A stretch of 64,000 nt of DNA from Hymenobacter sp. BT18 (lineage in GTDB: Bacteria; Bacteroidota; Bacteroidia; Cytophagales; Hymenobacteraceae). The stretch is from positions 3,698,001 to 3,762,000 of the forward strand of contig NZ_CP050954.1 of NCBI RefSeq assembly GCF_012273015.1. Direction: 5' to 3'. Under the pieces are notes generated by a model that searched no databases, was not told where the DNA came from, and was given only the letters and a program-made list of their open reading frames with translations. A program made the position numbers and the translations under genes. Shown here piece after piece: positions 17,336 through 25,998 of this stretch (its first letter is position 1; each line of letters starts with the position of its first letter).

Positions 17336-17649
17336 TAGCAGTTCAGCACGCAGTTCACGCCCTGACTGGGTGGTTGCGGTAAACCTGAATCGGCTACAAT
17401 GCGGCCACCTAGCATATCGTTTTGGTTGGCATCGGCACCCACCAGCACCAGTTTGGGTACTCCGGCTGAATCCTGCCCGTAATAGATACGGATGCCTACG
17501 CAGCCCGACTGGCTAAGAAGCCGTTGTAGAATGTTCTTGCCAAAGAAATACGCCGTTATTTCATCGGGGTGTTCGGCCCGGTAGTTTGCGGTCCAGCCGG
17601 CGGCCGTAGTAACTTCAATTGGGCCACCTTCAGCTCCTGTAAAAGCCAT
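17335..17649 (-). CDS. small conserved protein, first gene of signalling cassette
   Basis: A 104-residue soluble protein with no signal peptide. The pattern is an N-terminal helix around WTANYRAEHPDEITAYFFG, then the segment CVGIRIYYGQDSAGVPKLVL and VGADANQNDM, and a C-terminus with two Cys (NCVLNC). I recall small Bacteroidota proteins with a similar G-x-R-x-YY-x-x-D and LVLVGAD pattern, but no assigned function (memory, not checked). It begins the cassette and overlaps the 7-TM gene by one base. It could be a ligand-binding or signalling partner of the membrane protein; this is inference. Confidence 0.7.
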   Translation of the reverse strand: MAFTGAEGGPIEVTTAAGWTANYRAEHPDEITAYFFGKNILQRLLSQSGCVGIRIYYGQDSAGVPKLVLVGADANQNDMLGGRIVADSGLPQPPSQGVNCVLNC

Positions 17650-17701
17650 AATTAGGAGAGTAAATTGTGAAAAAATCGGTCTGGGCAGTAGACCAGTGTT
17701 T

Positions 17702-17731
17702 CAAATATAGAGGTTGAGGCATGCATTACAA
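17702..17731 (-). promoter_or_regulatory. promoter of the four-gene signalling cassette
   Basis: On the minus strand TTG (17731-17729), a 19-base spacer, then TATATTTG (17709-17702): a full match to the Bacteroidota -33 TTG / -7 TAnnTTTG consensus. It places transcription start near 17695, about 45 bases before ATG 17649. Confidence 0.75.
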
Positions 17732-17769
17732 GCTCAACTGGGGCTTGCCTGCTGCCGCCCTGCGCCCGG

Positions 17770-18069
17770 CTACTCAAATAGGCGCGGGCTCAGGCCCGCG
17801 CGGGGTGCTGCCGGCGTTGGTTTCGAAGTTGCCTCCGGGGCCACCGGCTCCCCGGTTGGCTCCCAGTCGGGCTCCTCATCCAGGTCGTCAAACACCCGGT
17901 CAATGGCAGTTTCGGCAGCGCGCAGCTTTTGCTTGCACAGGCGAATGAGCTCGGAGGAGCGCTGCACCTTGGTCGTCAGCTCATCTACGTCCACGGTATC
18001 AGTTTCGAGGGCCCGCAGAATGGCTTCCAACTCAGCAATGGCGTGGCGGTAAGTGGCGTCGGTGGTCAT
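17770..18069 (-). CDS. xseB: exodeoxyribonuclease VII small subunit
   Basis: A 99-residue helical protein; residues 1-65 (TYRHAIAELEAILRALETD, then VDVDELTTKVQRSSELIRLC) match the helical hairpin of XseB, which in several copies wraps the large subunit and is needed for single-strand DNA degradation into oligonucleotides. The C-terminal third is an acidic then Pro/Ala-rich tail not needed for the family fold. It is 61 bases downstream of xseA on the same strand, the usual arrangement. Start at ATG 18069; six upstream codons are not typical. Confidence 0.9.
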   Translation of the reverse strand: MTTDATYRHAIAELEAILRALETDTVDVDELTTKVQRSSELIRLCKQKLRAAETAIDRVFDDLDEEPDWEPTGEPVAPEATSKPTPAAPRAGLSPRLFE

Positions 18070-18130
18070 ACAACTACAAAAAGACAAGGCTAAAAATACA
18101 AACTCCGGAGCGGGAAGCTAGCGGCGCGGC

Positions 18131-19618
18131 TTAGGTACTGGCACCGGAGTCGGGCAGCACCCGGACGGCCACCTGCACTCCGGCCTGATGCAGGTGCAGA
18201 ATGGTACCCGCAGAAGGCACGGGGTGCAAGGAAATGGGGGCCCCAGCGGGTGAATGTACCCGTAGCATGGCGGCGGCCTGATACTGCCGCTGCTCGGCCA
18301 GGGCCAATTGATAACCAAGCTGCAGCACAAGGCGCTGGGTGCTTAGCTGCAGCTGGTAGCGGCGGCGCAGCAGCTGCTCCCGCCGCCGTAGGTGCACGTG
18401 CCGAAAACGGTGGGCCAGCTCCCGGCCCAGCTGCCGGAGCTGCTGCTGCTGGCGCCGGGCCGCTTGGTGCGCCGCCCGCCGAAGGGCGCGGATGTGTGTG
18501 CTCAGGTCGGCGTGGGCTTGCTGTACTTGCTGGTGGGCTGCCTGAGACACAAGGCGCTGGAGCGTGTCCAGCTGCGCTTGCTGCTGCCGGGAGGTGCCTT
18601 TTGCCGCGTGGCGGAGCTGGTGGGCCAGCGTCAGGAGCCGGGACTCGTGACCCTGCCGCTGCGCCAGGGCCAGCTCCCGGATGCGCCCCCCGTACCCGTC
18701 CAGCACCGCGTCGAGGCGGGCCAGGCGCTCCGTCAGAAACACGGCTACGGCAGTGGGCGTTTTCAGGGCAAGGTGGGCGGCCAGGTCTACCACGGCTTCG
18801 TCCCGCTCGTGGCCAATGCCGGTGAGCACGGGCAGGGGAAAAGAGCCAATGGCGGCCGCCAGCCCATAATCGTCAAAGGCTAGCAAGTCGGTTTTAGAGC
18901 CTCCGCCCCGAATCAGGAGCACGGCATCAAACTGGGCGCGGCGGCGCCGGATCTGCGTGAGCGCGCCCAGGATGCTGGTCGGCGAATCGGTGCCCTGCAT
19001 GGTAGCCGGGAACAGGCTCACGCTGAAGTCGTAGGGGCTTTCCCCGAGCTGCTCCAGAAAATCCTGCCAGCCCGCGGCCGTGGGCGAGGAGATAACCGCC
19101 AGCCGCTGCGGCGCCAGGGCCAGCGGCAGTTCCTTTTGCCGCTGCAGCAAGCCTTGGGCCTCCAGCTTGGCAATAGCCTCTTGCCGCTGCCGGGCCAAAT
19201 CTCCCACCGTGTAGGTAGGGTCGATGGCCAGCACATCCAGGCTCAGGCCGTATTGTTCATGGAACTTCACGCTCACCCGCACCAGCACGCGCAGCCCGGG
19301 ACGAAGCGTCTGGCCGGTTTGCTGCTCAAACTGGGGGCCCAGCTGCTCAAATCGTGCCGCCCAGATGGTGGCGCGGGCCTGGGCCTTGAGCTGGGCTCCC
19401 CGGGTGGTCTGGCTTTGGTCGGTGAGGGTGAGGTAGCAGTGCCCGCTGCCGAAGCGCGGCAGCGTGAGTTCGGCAATTTCGCCGGCCACCCAGTAGGCAT
19501 CCGGAAACGACATCGTCAGGGAGTCGCGCACGCGCCGGAGTAGTTCGGCCAGCCCCATAGGAGCAGGGCGCTGGGAAGGAAGTCCGGCCTCTGAGCGGCG
19601 GTTGTACAACGGAGCCAT
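18131..19618 (-). CDS. xseA: exodeoxyribonuclease VII large subunit
   Basis: A 495-residue protein with the N-terminal OB-fold (YWVAGEIAELTLPRFGSGHCYLTL), and the catalytic domain with AVISSPTAAGWQDFLEQL, VLLIRGGGSKTDLLAFDD and PVLTGIGHERDEAVVDLAAH, all typical of XseA. A long Arg/Gln-rich coiled coil (about 330-450) follows, then a beta-rich tail. With XseB it degrades single-stranded DNA from both ends during mismatch repair. The start at ATG 19618 gives a normal length; a later ATG (MGLAELL) is possible. Confidence 0.93.
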   Translation of the reverse strand: MAPLYNRRSEAGLPSQRPAPMGLAELLRRVRDSLTMSFPDAYWVAGEIAELTLPRFGSGHCYLTLTDQSQTTRGAQLKAQARATIWAARFEQLGPQFEQQTGQTLRPGLRVLVRVSVKFHEQYGLSLDVLAIDPTYTVGDLARQRQEAIAKLEAQGLLQRQKELPLALAPQRLAVISSPTAAGWQDFLEQLGESPYDFSVSLFPATMQGTDSPTSILGALTQIRRRRAQFDAVLLIRGGGSKTDLLAFDDYGLAAAIGSFPLPVLTGIGHERDEAVVDLAAHLALKTPTAVAVFLTERLARLDAVLDGYGGRIRELALAQRQGHESRLLTLAHQLRHAAKGTSRQQQAQLDTLQRLVSQAAHQQVQQAHADLSTHIRALRRAAHQAARRQQQQLRQLGRELAHRFRHVHLRRREQLLRRRYQLQLSTQRLVLQLGYQLALAEQRQYQAAAMLRVHSPAGAPISLHPVPSAGTILHLHQAGVQVAVRVLPDSGAST

Positions 19619-19787
19619 AAGCAGGCCGCAAGGTACGCATTTGACTACGGGCAGAATACAACTTGCCAGGAAATACGCCGTCAGCAAACAGGGTAGCCCG
19701 TTCAGCTGTTAGGCTACAGGGGGCAGTAGTCATAGTTTCGCGGTATATTCCGGTCGATTTTCCACCCCTGTTACCTAAATCCACCAC

Positions 19788-21896
19788 ATGAAAAAACGCA
19801 ATAGCGTAACGCTGCTGGCTGCGGCAGGACTGGCCCTGGCGGGCTGCGCCGCCAGCACCACGGTGCCCACGGCTGCCACTACCCCGGCTCCGGCCGCTGC
19901 TCCGGCTCCCGCCCCCGAAACCTTCCCCCAGGGCGTGGGGCTGAACACCGCCAACATCGACGCTTCGGCGGCCGCCTGCGACAACTTCTTTCAGTACGCC
20001 TCCGGCAACTGGCTGAAAAACAATCCTATTCCGGCGGCCGAAGTACGCTGGGGCTCTTTCCAGGAGCTGGCCAACAAGAACAACGCCGTAATGCGGCAGA
20101 TTCTGGAAGAGGCCGCCGCCAACCGCAACGCGGCCAAAGGCACCAACCTCCAGAAAGTGGGCGACTACTACGCCTCGGCTATGGACTCGGCCGCCATCAA
20201 CGCGGCCGGGCTGAAGTACCTGCAGCCGGAGCTGGCCAAGATTGCGGGCATCAAAACGCCCGATCAGTTGCAAACCTCTATGGCCCGGCAGCAGGTGCTT
20301 GCCACCGGGGCTTTCTTTGGCGCCTACGTGGGGCAGGACGATAAAATTAGCTCCCAGTACGCCGTAAACCTGTACCAGGGTGGCCTTTCCCTGCCCGACC
20401 GCGACTACTACCTGAAAGAAGATGCCCGCTCCAAGAGCATTCGGGCGGCTTACCAGACCTATCTGGTAAACACGTTCAAACTGCTGGGCGACGACGAAGC
20501 CGCTGCCCGCAAAAATGCTGCTACGATACTGCGCCTGGAAACGCGTCTGGCCAAAGCCAGCAAGAGCCGCGTGGAGCTGCGCGACCCGTACGCCAACTAC
20601 AACAAAATGACGGTAAGCCAGCTGCAGAAGGCTTATCCTAACCTGAACCTGCAGCACATCCTCACCGATGCCGGCATGGGCTCGGTGAAAGAAGTAATTG
20701 TGGGTCAGCCTGCCTTCTTTAAGGAGGTGAATACAATGGTGAAGAGTGAGCCCCTGGCTGACCTGAAAACCTACCTGCGCTGGCACCTGGCTACCTCGTT
20801 TACGCCGGCGCTGCCCCAGCAGTTTGGGGATGAGTCCTTCCGCCTGCAGCAGGTGCTCAGCGGCGCCAAGCAGCAGCAGCCCCGCTGGAAGCGCACCTTG
20901 CGTGCTACTGACGCTGCCCTGGGCGAAGCTTTCGGCCAGCTGTACGTAGACAAGACCTTCCCGCCCGCGGCCAAGCAAAAGGCCCTGGAAATGGTGAACA
21001 ACATCAAGGCTTCCATGGGCGAGCATATCCAGCAGCTGAGCTGGATGAGCGACGCTACCAAAAAGGAGGCCATGCGCAAGCTGAGCACTTTCACCGTCAA
21101 AATCGGCTACCCCGATAAGTGGAAGGACTACTCGGCTCTCACTATCTCGCGCGACTCCTACCTGAAAAATGTGGTGGCTGCCCGCGAGTGGGGCTACAAG
21201 GATATGACCAGCAAGCTGGGCAAGCCCGTCGACCGCACCGAGTGGGGCATGACCCCGCCCACGGTGAATGCCTACTACAACCCGGCCATGAACGAAATCG
21301 TGTTTCCGGCCGGCATCATGCAGCCCCCGTTCTTCGACCCCAACGCCGATGACGCCGTCAACTATGGTGGTATGGGGGCCGTTATCGGCCACGAAATTAC
21401 CCACGGCTTCGACGACCAGGGCCGGCAGTACGACGCCGAAGGCAACCTGAAAGACTGGTGGACCAAGGAAGACGCCGCCAACTTCACCCAGCGCGCCGAT
21501 ATGGTGGGCAAGCAGTACTCCGCGTTTTCTCCCCTCGATTCGGTATTCGTGAATGGGCAGCTGACCATGGGCGAAAACCTGGCGGACCTCGGCGGCCTGA
21601 GTATTGCCTACTCGGCCCTGCAAAAGCAGCTCCAGCAGCAGTACGGCAACAACCCGCGTCCCAAGTACGACGGCCTCACGCCCGAGCAGCGCTTTTTCCT
21701 GAGCTGGGCCCAGGTGTGGCGCACCAACGCCCGCCCCGAGTACCTGCGCCAGCAGGTCCTGACAGACCCGCACTCACCGGCGCAGTTCCGTACCAACGGC
21801 CCGCTGATGAACATGCCCGAGTTCTACGAAGCCTTCGGCTGCAAGGAAGACGGCAAGATGGTCCGCGCTCAGCAGGAGCGCGCCAAAGTGTGGTAG
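19788..21896 (+). CDS. M13 family zinc metallopeptidase, lipoprotein
   Basis: A 702-residue protein with a lipoprotein signal (LALAGC, Cys20), a Pro/Ala linker, the helical M13_N domain, and a neprilysin-like catalytic domain. The zinc site is HEITH (535-539), followed by GENLADLGGLSIAYSAL, whose Glu is the third zinc ligand; NAYYNPAMNEIVFPAGI and the C-terminal 'NMPEFYEAFGC' are family marks. The active His-rich site is intact. Such enzymes cleave oligopeptides in the envelope. Monocistronic, with a terminator at 21934. Upstream, TAGTTTCG is a one-mismatch -7 box, too weak to call. Confidence 0.93.
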   Translation: MKKRNSVTLLAAAGLALAGCAASTTVPTAATTPAPAAAPAPAPETFPQGVGLNTANIDASAAACDNFFQYASGNWLKNNPIPAAEVRWGSFQELANKNNAVMRQILEEAAANRNAAKGTNLQKVGDYYASAMDSAAINAAGLKYLQPELAKIAGIKTPDQLQTSMARQQVLATGAFFGAYVGQDDKISSQYAVNLYQGGLSLPDRDYYLKEDARSKSIRAAYQTYLVNTFKLLGDDEAAARKNAATILRLETRLAKASKSRVELRDPYANYNKMTVSQLQKAYPNLNLQHILTDAGMGSVKEVIVGQPAFFKEVNTMVKSEPLADLKTYLRWHLATSFTPALPQQFGDESFRLQQVLSGAKQQQPRWKRTLRATDAALGEAFGQLYVDKTFPPAAKQKALEMVNNIKASMGEHIQQLSWMSDATKKEAMRKLSTFTVKIGYPDKWKDYSALTISRDSYLKNVVAAREWGYKDMTSKLGKPVDRTEWGMTPPTVNAYYNPAMNEIVFPAGIMQPPFFDPNADDAVNYGGMGAVIGHEITHGFDDQGRQYDAEGNLKDWWTKEDAANFTQRADMVGKQYSAFSPLDSVFVNGQLTMGENLADLGGLSIAYSALQKQLQQQYGNNPRPKYDGLTPEQRFFLSWAQVWRTNARPEYLRQQVLTDPHSPAQFRTNGPLMNMPEFYEAFGCKEDGKMVRAQQERAKVW

Positions 21897-21933
21897 GCTA
21901 ACTGAGCTGAGGCTACGTAGCCCACTGTCTATT

Positions 21934-21968
21934 AAAAAAGGCCGGTTCCGTGAGGGGCCGGCCTTTTT
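21934..21968. terminator. terminator between convergent genes
   Basis: A-tract, stem GGCCGG / CCGGCC and T-tract between the M13 peptidase and the cyclophilin gene; usable in both directions. Confidence 0.8.
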
Positions 21969-22016
21969 CTGTAAGCTTTGATTTAAAAGCAGTCGGCTGA
22001 ATAGCCACTCAGCTCG

Positions 22017-22757
22017 TTACTTCACCACGGTTAGCTTCATACCCACGTCCTTTTTCGGCCATTTGTAGGCGTCTACGGGCTCGGCGGCAATTTTATCGAG
22101 GACTTCCAGGCCTTCCACTACCTCCCCGAATACAGTGTATTTTCCATCGAGGGAAGGCACGCCGCCAATCGTTTCGTAGGCGCGCAGCTGCTCGGGCGTG
22201 AGCTTGCGACCCGCCATAGCCTGGGCCTGGTAGGGCGTGAGCTTTTCGCCCTGCACCATGTAGAAATCAATGCTGGACGAGAGCTTGCCCGGGTTTTGGT
22301 CGTCGTCGTAGCGGGCCATGCCCAGGGCACCCCGCTTGTGAAAGTGGGGGCCCGTTATTTCGGGCGGCAAATGGTAGCGGCCCAGGCGGATGGTGCGGTT
22401 TTCGGTGCGCCCGCCCTGCACGGCAAAGCCCTTCACCACGCGGTTGAATACCGTTTCGTTGAACACGCCCTTGCGCGCCAGCAGCAGAAAGTTGGCTTTA
22501 TGAATCGGCGTGTCATCGAACAGGCGCAGGCGGATGTTGCCCAGCCGGGTCTCCAGCAGCACCTCCGAGCCCGGGTACTGCGCGCCGTAGGCTTTCAGCT
22601 CGGCCACGGCGTTGGAGTCGCTGAGCGTAGCGAGGTTGGGGCCGGGTACGGGCGGTGGGGCCGGGGCCTGCGCGGGCTGCTCCTGCACGGGCGCTTGTTG
22701 CTGGCAGCTACCCATACTCAAGGCCACCAGGCTGCCAATCCAAAGCAAACGATTCAT
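22017..22757 (-). CDS. cyclophilin-type peptidyl-prolyl isomerase lipoprotein
   Basis: A 246-residue protein; residues 1-18 (LVALSMGSC) form a lipoprotein signal, then a Gln/Pro/Ala linker and a cyclophilin domain with VLLETRLGNIRLRLFDDTPI, NFLLLARKGVFNETVFNRVVKGFAVQ (which holds the catalytic Arg and Phe) and YTVFGEVVEGLEVLDKIA. It interconverts proline peptide bonds in envelope proteins. The loop between the halves is longer than in cytosolic cyclophilins. Start at ATG 22757 is chosen for the lipobox; a hairpin ending the next upstream gene sits just before it. Confidence 0.9.
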   Translation of the reverse strand: MNRLLWIGSLVALSMGSCQQQAPVQEQPAQAPAPPPVPGPNLATLSDSNAVAELKAYGAQYPGSEVLLETRLGNIRLRLFDDTPIHKANFLLLARKGVFNETVFNRVVKGFAVQGGRTENRTIRLGRYHLPPEITGPHFHKRGALGMARYDDDQNPGKLSSSIDFYMVQGEKLTPYQAQAMAGRKLTPEQLRAYETIGGVPSLDGKYTVFGEVVEGLEVLDKIAAEPVDAYKWPKKDVGMKLTVVK

Positions 22758-22766
22758 GTCGATAAC

Positions 22767-22806
22767 AAAAAAAAGTCCCCCGAAGGCAACCATGCCTCCG
22801 GGGGAC
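22767..22806 (-). terminator. terminator after S1/P1-like gene
   Basis: On the minus strand the stem GTCCCCCGGAGGC / GCCTTCGGGGGAC is followed by a run of eight Ts. It separates 22837-24057 from the cyclophilin gene. Confidence 0.85.
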
Positions 22807-22836
22807 AAACATACAGGTTCGGCGGAAGTCGCGGGC

Positions 22837-24057
22837 CTACCAGCCGTCATCCACCTTCTTTGGTGCCTTCTTTTCCGGCTTTTTCTCCTTGACTTTCTGC
22901 TTCACAGTGCCGTCCTCCGTTTTGGCCTTGGCCTTGACTTTTTCAGTTTCCGCCGCGGCGGGGGCAGTAGTACCTGCATTGCTGGCGGCGGCCGGCGCGG
23001 GCTGCGGGGTAACCGGGGGCGGAGGGGCCATATCCGCGGCCGGGCGGATCTGGTCGGGGGCCTCCACGGCTTTTTCCTTCAGCTGCGCGAGTAGCATGTT
23101 CTGGGGCACCAGCTGGTTGTCTTTCCAGGCGCTCAGCTGCTCATCCAGCTTTTCGGATTCTTCTTTACGAATGGGCTTTTTAAGCAGCTTTTCCAGGTTA
23201 GGGCTGCCAGCATCTTTCCAGGCAGTCAGCCACATCGACCCCACGAAGGAGGACGCCAGCTGCATGCGGAACATCACCATGCCACCAATCTGCTCCTTGT
23301 GGTAAGCATCGGCAAACGCGTCGGAGTAGGCCCGTCGGGTTTGGCCGAAGCGGTGCGAAAAAATGTATTTCTGCTCAGGTGTAAAGCCGCGGGTCACTTT
23401 CTCCTCAAGGTCGAAGGTAGCGCCCAGGAAGCCGTACGAGTCCTGAATAGCCTGCCAAGTGTCGTTCAGGGGAGTTTTGGTGTATTTCGCCGGCTTATTG
23501 TGGAGCTTATAGTCGCCGATGTGCCGCTCGGGCAGCTTGTTTTCCCACAGCGGCTGCAGGCCTTCCTGGTTGGAGAGCTGCCCGTTGTGGTTTACCGTGG
23601 TGCGCAGGGGAGAGTAGGCGTCGGCCACATAATGGCTCAGGTCAGCCGAGAGTGACACAATCTGGGCCGTATCGCCGGCCCGGAACGCCTGGGTGAGCTT
23701 TTCGCGCACCTCGTCTATCACCCAGGGCAGGGTGCCGTACTTGCGTAGAGTATCGGCTTTGTACTTGGCCGTGGCTTTTTCCCACTGCTTGGGCACCGCC
23801 CCAAACGGGTTTTCGCCGTAATGGTCCATGTAAATGAAGTGCCGGCTGGCCTCCATGGAATCAGTTTCGGCGCGCTGATCGGCAGCATTGGAAAGCTGGA
23901 CCAGCTGGTTCAGGTTGCGAAAGTAGAACCCCTGCATGCCCCCGGGCAGCGAGTATACCGCCAGCTGCGTAATTACTTTATGCCCAAACCCACCCCAGCC
24001 CGGCGAGAGCAGGGGGCAAAGCAGGACCACCAGTAACGTAAGCAAGATTTTCTTCAT
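22837..24057 (-). CDS. zinc-dependent phospholipase C / S1-P1 nuclease-like exported protein
   Basis: The 406-residue protein has a signal peptide (about 1-19, ending SPG), followed at once by WGGFGHKVITQLAVYSLP; a Trp at the mature N-terminus plus the GH is the zinc-1 site of S1/P1 nucleases and phospholipase C. RHFIYMDHYG and DLSHYVADAYSPLRTTVNHNG supply further His and Asp ligands. It should cleave phosphoesters in the periplasm. The C-terminal 80 residues are Pro/Ala then Lys/Glu-rich (coiled, basic), unusual for the family. Distinct from the PLC-like protein at 904. Confidence 0.82.
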   Translation of the reverse strand: MKKILLTLLVVLLCPLLSPGWGGFGHKVITQLAVYSLPGGMQGFYFRNLNQLVQLSNAADQRAETDSMEASRHFIYMDHYGENPFGAVPKQWEKATAKYKADTLRKYGTLPWVIDEVREKLTQAFRAGDTAQIVSLSADLSHYVADAYSPLRTTVNHNGQLSNQEGLQPLWENKLPERHIGDYKLHNKPAKYTKTPLNDTWQAIQDSYGFLGATFDLEEKVTRGFTPEQKYIFSHRFGQTRRAYSDAFADAYHKEQIGGMVMFRMQLASSFVGSMWLTAWKDAGSPNLEKLLKKPIRKEESEKLDEQLSAWKDNQLVPQNMLLAQLKEKAVEAPDQIRPAADMAPPPPVTPQPAPAAASNAGTTAPAAAETEKVKAKAKTEDGTVKQKVKEKKPEKKAPKKVDDGW

Positions 24058-24183
24058 AGCAACTCCAGATAGGATGGGCAAGTCTCAAAGTTCGGTATTT
24101 TTCCGGGAGAGCAAAAAGCGCGCCCTTCGGTGGTTTTCCCCGGCCCTCCGTAACGTTACTGTCAGTTTCTGATTTCTGTTGCC

Positions 24184-25254
24184 GTGACTACCATCTCCAA
24201 GAAGAAAATTTCTTACCCGATTAGTGAGCGGCTGCGCCACTACCTGCAGCACTACGATCGGGAGGCCCCGCTGCCCGTCACCTACGCCGATCTGCTGCGC
24301 AGTGGGGGCGCGTATCCGCTGCTGGACCGCCAGGGGCGCGATACACTCTGGGAAACGGTGTTCTACGAGCCCCAAACCCTGCAGGAGCTAAGCGTGGGCC
24401 TAACGGAAGTATACGCCCTGCTCAAAACCGGCGGCGACCTTTCTTTTTCCGAGCACTTGCTGGCCGACCGCATCGACTACTGCCGCTTTGGCAACAGCAA
24501 CCCATTCCGGGTGCGCATCGTCAACCAGTTCAACGATAACTACGATTATTTTTATGTGAAGCGGGCCGATGCCTCCCGCGTGTACGGGCTGGAGCTGGAG
24601 CACCTGCTGGCGCCCAATTCTATTAACTACCTGGTCAGCGGCGCCACCCTGATTGAGGAGCACATTGCCGGCATTCCGGGCGACGACTTTATCCGGGACC
24701 GGCTGCAGCGGCCCCACCTCAACCAAGTGCGCATTGCCAAGGAGTTTGTGAAGTTCAACGAGCGGTGCTTTGCCCGCCTTCTGGGCGACATGCGCGCCTA
24801 CAACTACGTGGTGGATGTGACGGCCGATTTCGAGGATGAGCAGTACCGTCTGCGCGCCATTGACTTCGACCAGCAAAGCTACGAGGGCAAAAAAACGATG
24901 TATCTGCCCCAGTTTTTCAAAGACAACCGCTCCCTGGTTCAACTCTGTGCCCGGCTGCTGGCCCCGGAAAGCATCCGCCAGTACCAAACCGAGGAGCGCA
25001 CCCTCATGCTCCGGCGCGCCCGCGCCGAGCGCTACCGGCTGAAGGATTTGCTGGATTGCATGCGGGCTGAAACGCTGGCCCCACCCGAAAAAGTAGCCCT
25101 GCTCCGGCAGGAACTCAACCAGCACCACCACACCACCCGGTTCGACCGGTGCGACTCCATGGGCGACATTGTGCGCCTGCACCTCAAGCTGATGGTGGTG
25201 CGCCAGCGCCCGGGCGAGGGAGGAGCTAAGGGTGCTAGCGCGGGCCCAGGTTGA
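24184..25254 (+). CDS. 356-residue protein of unknown function
   Basis: A cytosolic protein starting at GTG 24184; I do not recognise the family with certainty. It lacks a signal peptide and membrane helices. The central segment YNYVVDVTADFEDEQYRLRA followed by IDFDQQSYEGKK looks like the metal-binding 'IDFD' part of kinase-fold (aminoglycoside-kinase or HipA-like) proteins, and CFARLLGDMRAYN would be the preceding catalytic-loop helix, but no canonical HxDxxxxN is seen. The C-terminal half is helical and rich in Arg/Glu. It starts divergently from the S1/P1-like gene; its 3' end overlaps the convergent gene by 20 bases. Confidence 0.7.
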   Translation: MTTISKKKISYPISERLRHYLQHYDREAPLPVTYADLLRSGGAYPLLDRQGRDTLWETVFYEPQTLQELSVGLTEVYALLKTGGDLSFSEHLLADRIDYCRFGNSNPFRVRIVNQFNDNYDYFYVKRADASRVYGLELEHLLAPNSINYLVSGATLIEEHIAGIPGDDFIRDRLQRPHLNQVRIAKEFVKFNERCFARLLGDMRAYNYVVDVTADFEDEQYRLRAIDFDQQSYEGKKTMYLPQFFKDNRSLVQLCARLLAPESIRQYQTEERTLMLRRARAERYRLKDLLDCMRAETLAPPEKVALLRQELNQHHHTTRFDRCDSMGDIVRLHLKLMVVRQRPGEGGAKGASAGPG

Positions 25255-25882
25255 TGGCCAGCCCCAGGGAAATTTCCAGGCCGCCTGGGCTGATGGCCTT
25301 CACCACGTTTTGCAGCTCAGGAGAAGGCGTAGGCCCCGGCTGGTAGGAAATGGGGTTGCCGGTAAACCGCACGCCGTATCCAAAAGAAGCCAGCATACCC
25401 AGGCGGCCGGGCTGCCAACGCAACCCGCCGCGCAGGTGCAGCACGCCGCTGGGCGCCATGCTGTACACGGCCCGCTCCTGGTTTAGCTCTATTTCCACGT
25501 TGTCGAGGCGCCCAGTGCGGGCCAGGTTTAGCCCCAGGTACGGAGACAACTCACGTTGCGGCTGCAGGTAATAGCGTAGCCCCACCCCAATTTTCCCGCC
25601 CACTCCAATGCCCAGACCCGCATTCAGATCAAGGTTGGGAGCCACTAAGTAGGCGTACGACAGGCCCCAGCCGTAAGGAGCACCCCAGCCCGCTTCGATG
25701 CTCAGCGTGGAGGCGTGGTAGCGGACCGGCTGTTCGCTCAGCAGGGGAGCCTGCGTCGGCATGGCGGGGGAAGCGGGCAGGGGGGTAGCTACGTTGGGTT
25801 GCGTTTGCAGCTCCGTTTGTGCCTGCGCGAAAGGCAGCGTGGCCAGAGCCAGGGCTGCAGTCAGAATAACCGATAGTTTCAT
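25235..25882 (-). CDS. outer-membrane beta-barrel protein
   Basis: A 215-residue protein with a signal peptide (MKLSVILTAALALATLPFAQAQ) and alternating amphipathic strands rich in Gly and Tyr (LSIEAGWGAPYGWGLSYAYL, GVGGKIGVGLRYYL, GLRWQPGRLGMLASFGYGVRF), ending in GGLEISLGLAINLG, as expected of an 8-10-strand barrel. No assigned substrate. The 3' end overlaps the unknown gene on the plus strand. Family-level assignment only. Confidence 0.75.
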   Translation of the reverse strand: MKLSVILTAALALATLPFAQAQTELQTQPNVATPLPASPAMPTQAPLLSEQPVRYHASTLSIEAGWGAPYGWGLSYAYLVAPNLDLNAGLGIGVGGKIGVGLRYYLQPQRELSPYLGLNLARTGRLDNVEIELNQERAVYSMAPSGVLHLRGGLRWQPGRLGMLASFGYGVRFTGNPISYQPGPTPSPELQNVVKAISPGGLEISLGLAINLGPR

Positions 25883-25998
25883 AGGTGCCACAAAGATGGG
25901 ATTATGGCCCAATAGCTGAGTGGCTCCGGCAATAAAAAATAGGGAGTGCCTAAAGAAGAAACCGCAGCCAGCTGCTCTGGCCGGAACCCGCGGCTAGC

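Noticed and set aside
19347..21773. 808-residue open frame on the minus strand opposite the M13 peptidase
   Set aside because: A shadow of high-GC codon use; the plus-strand gene has full M13 motifs and the antisense product has no domain.
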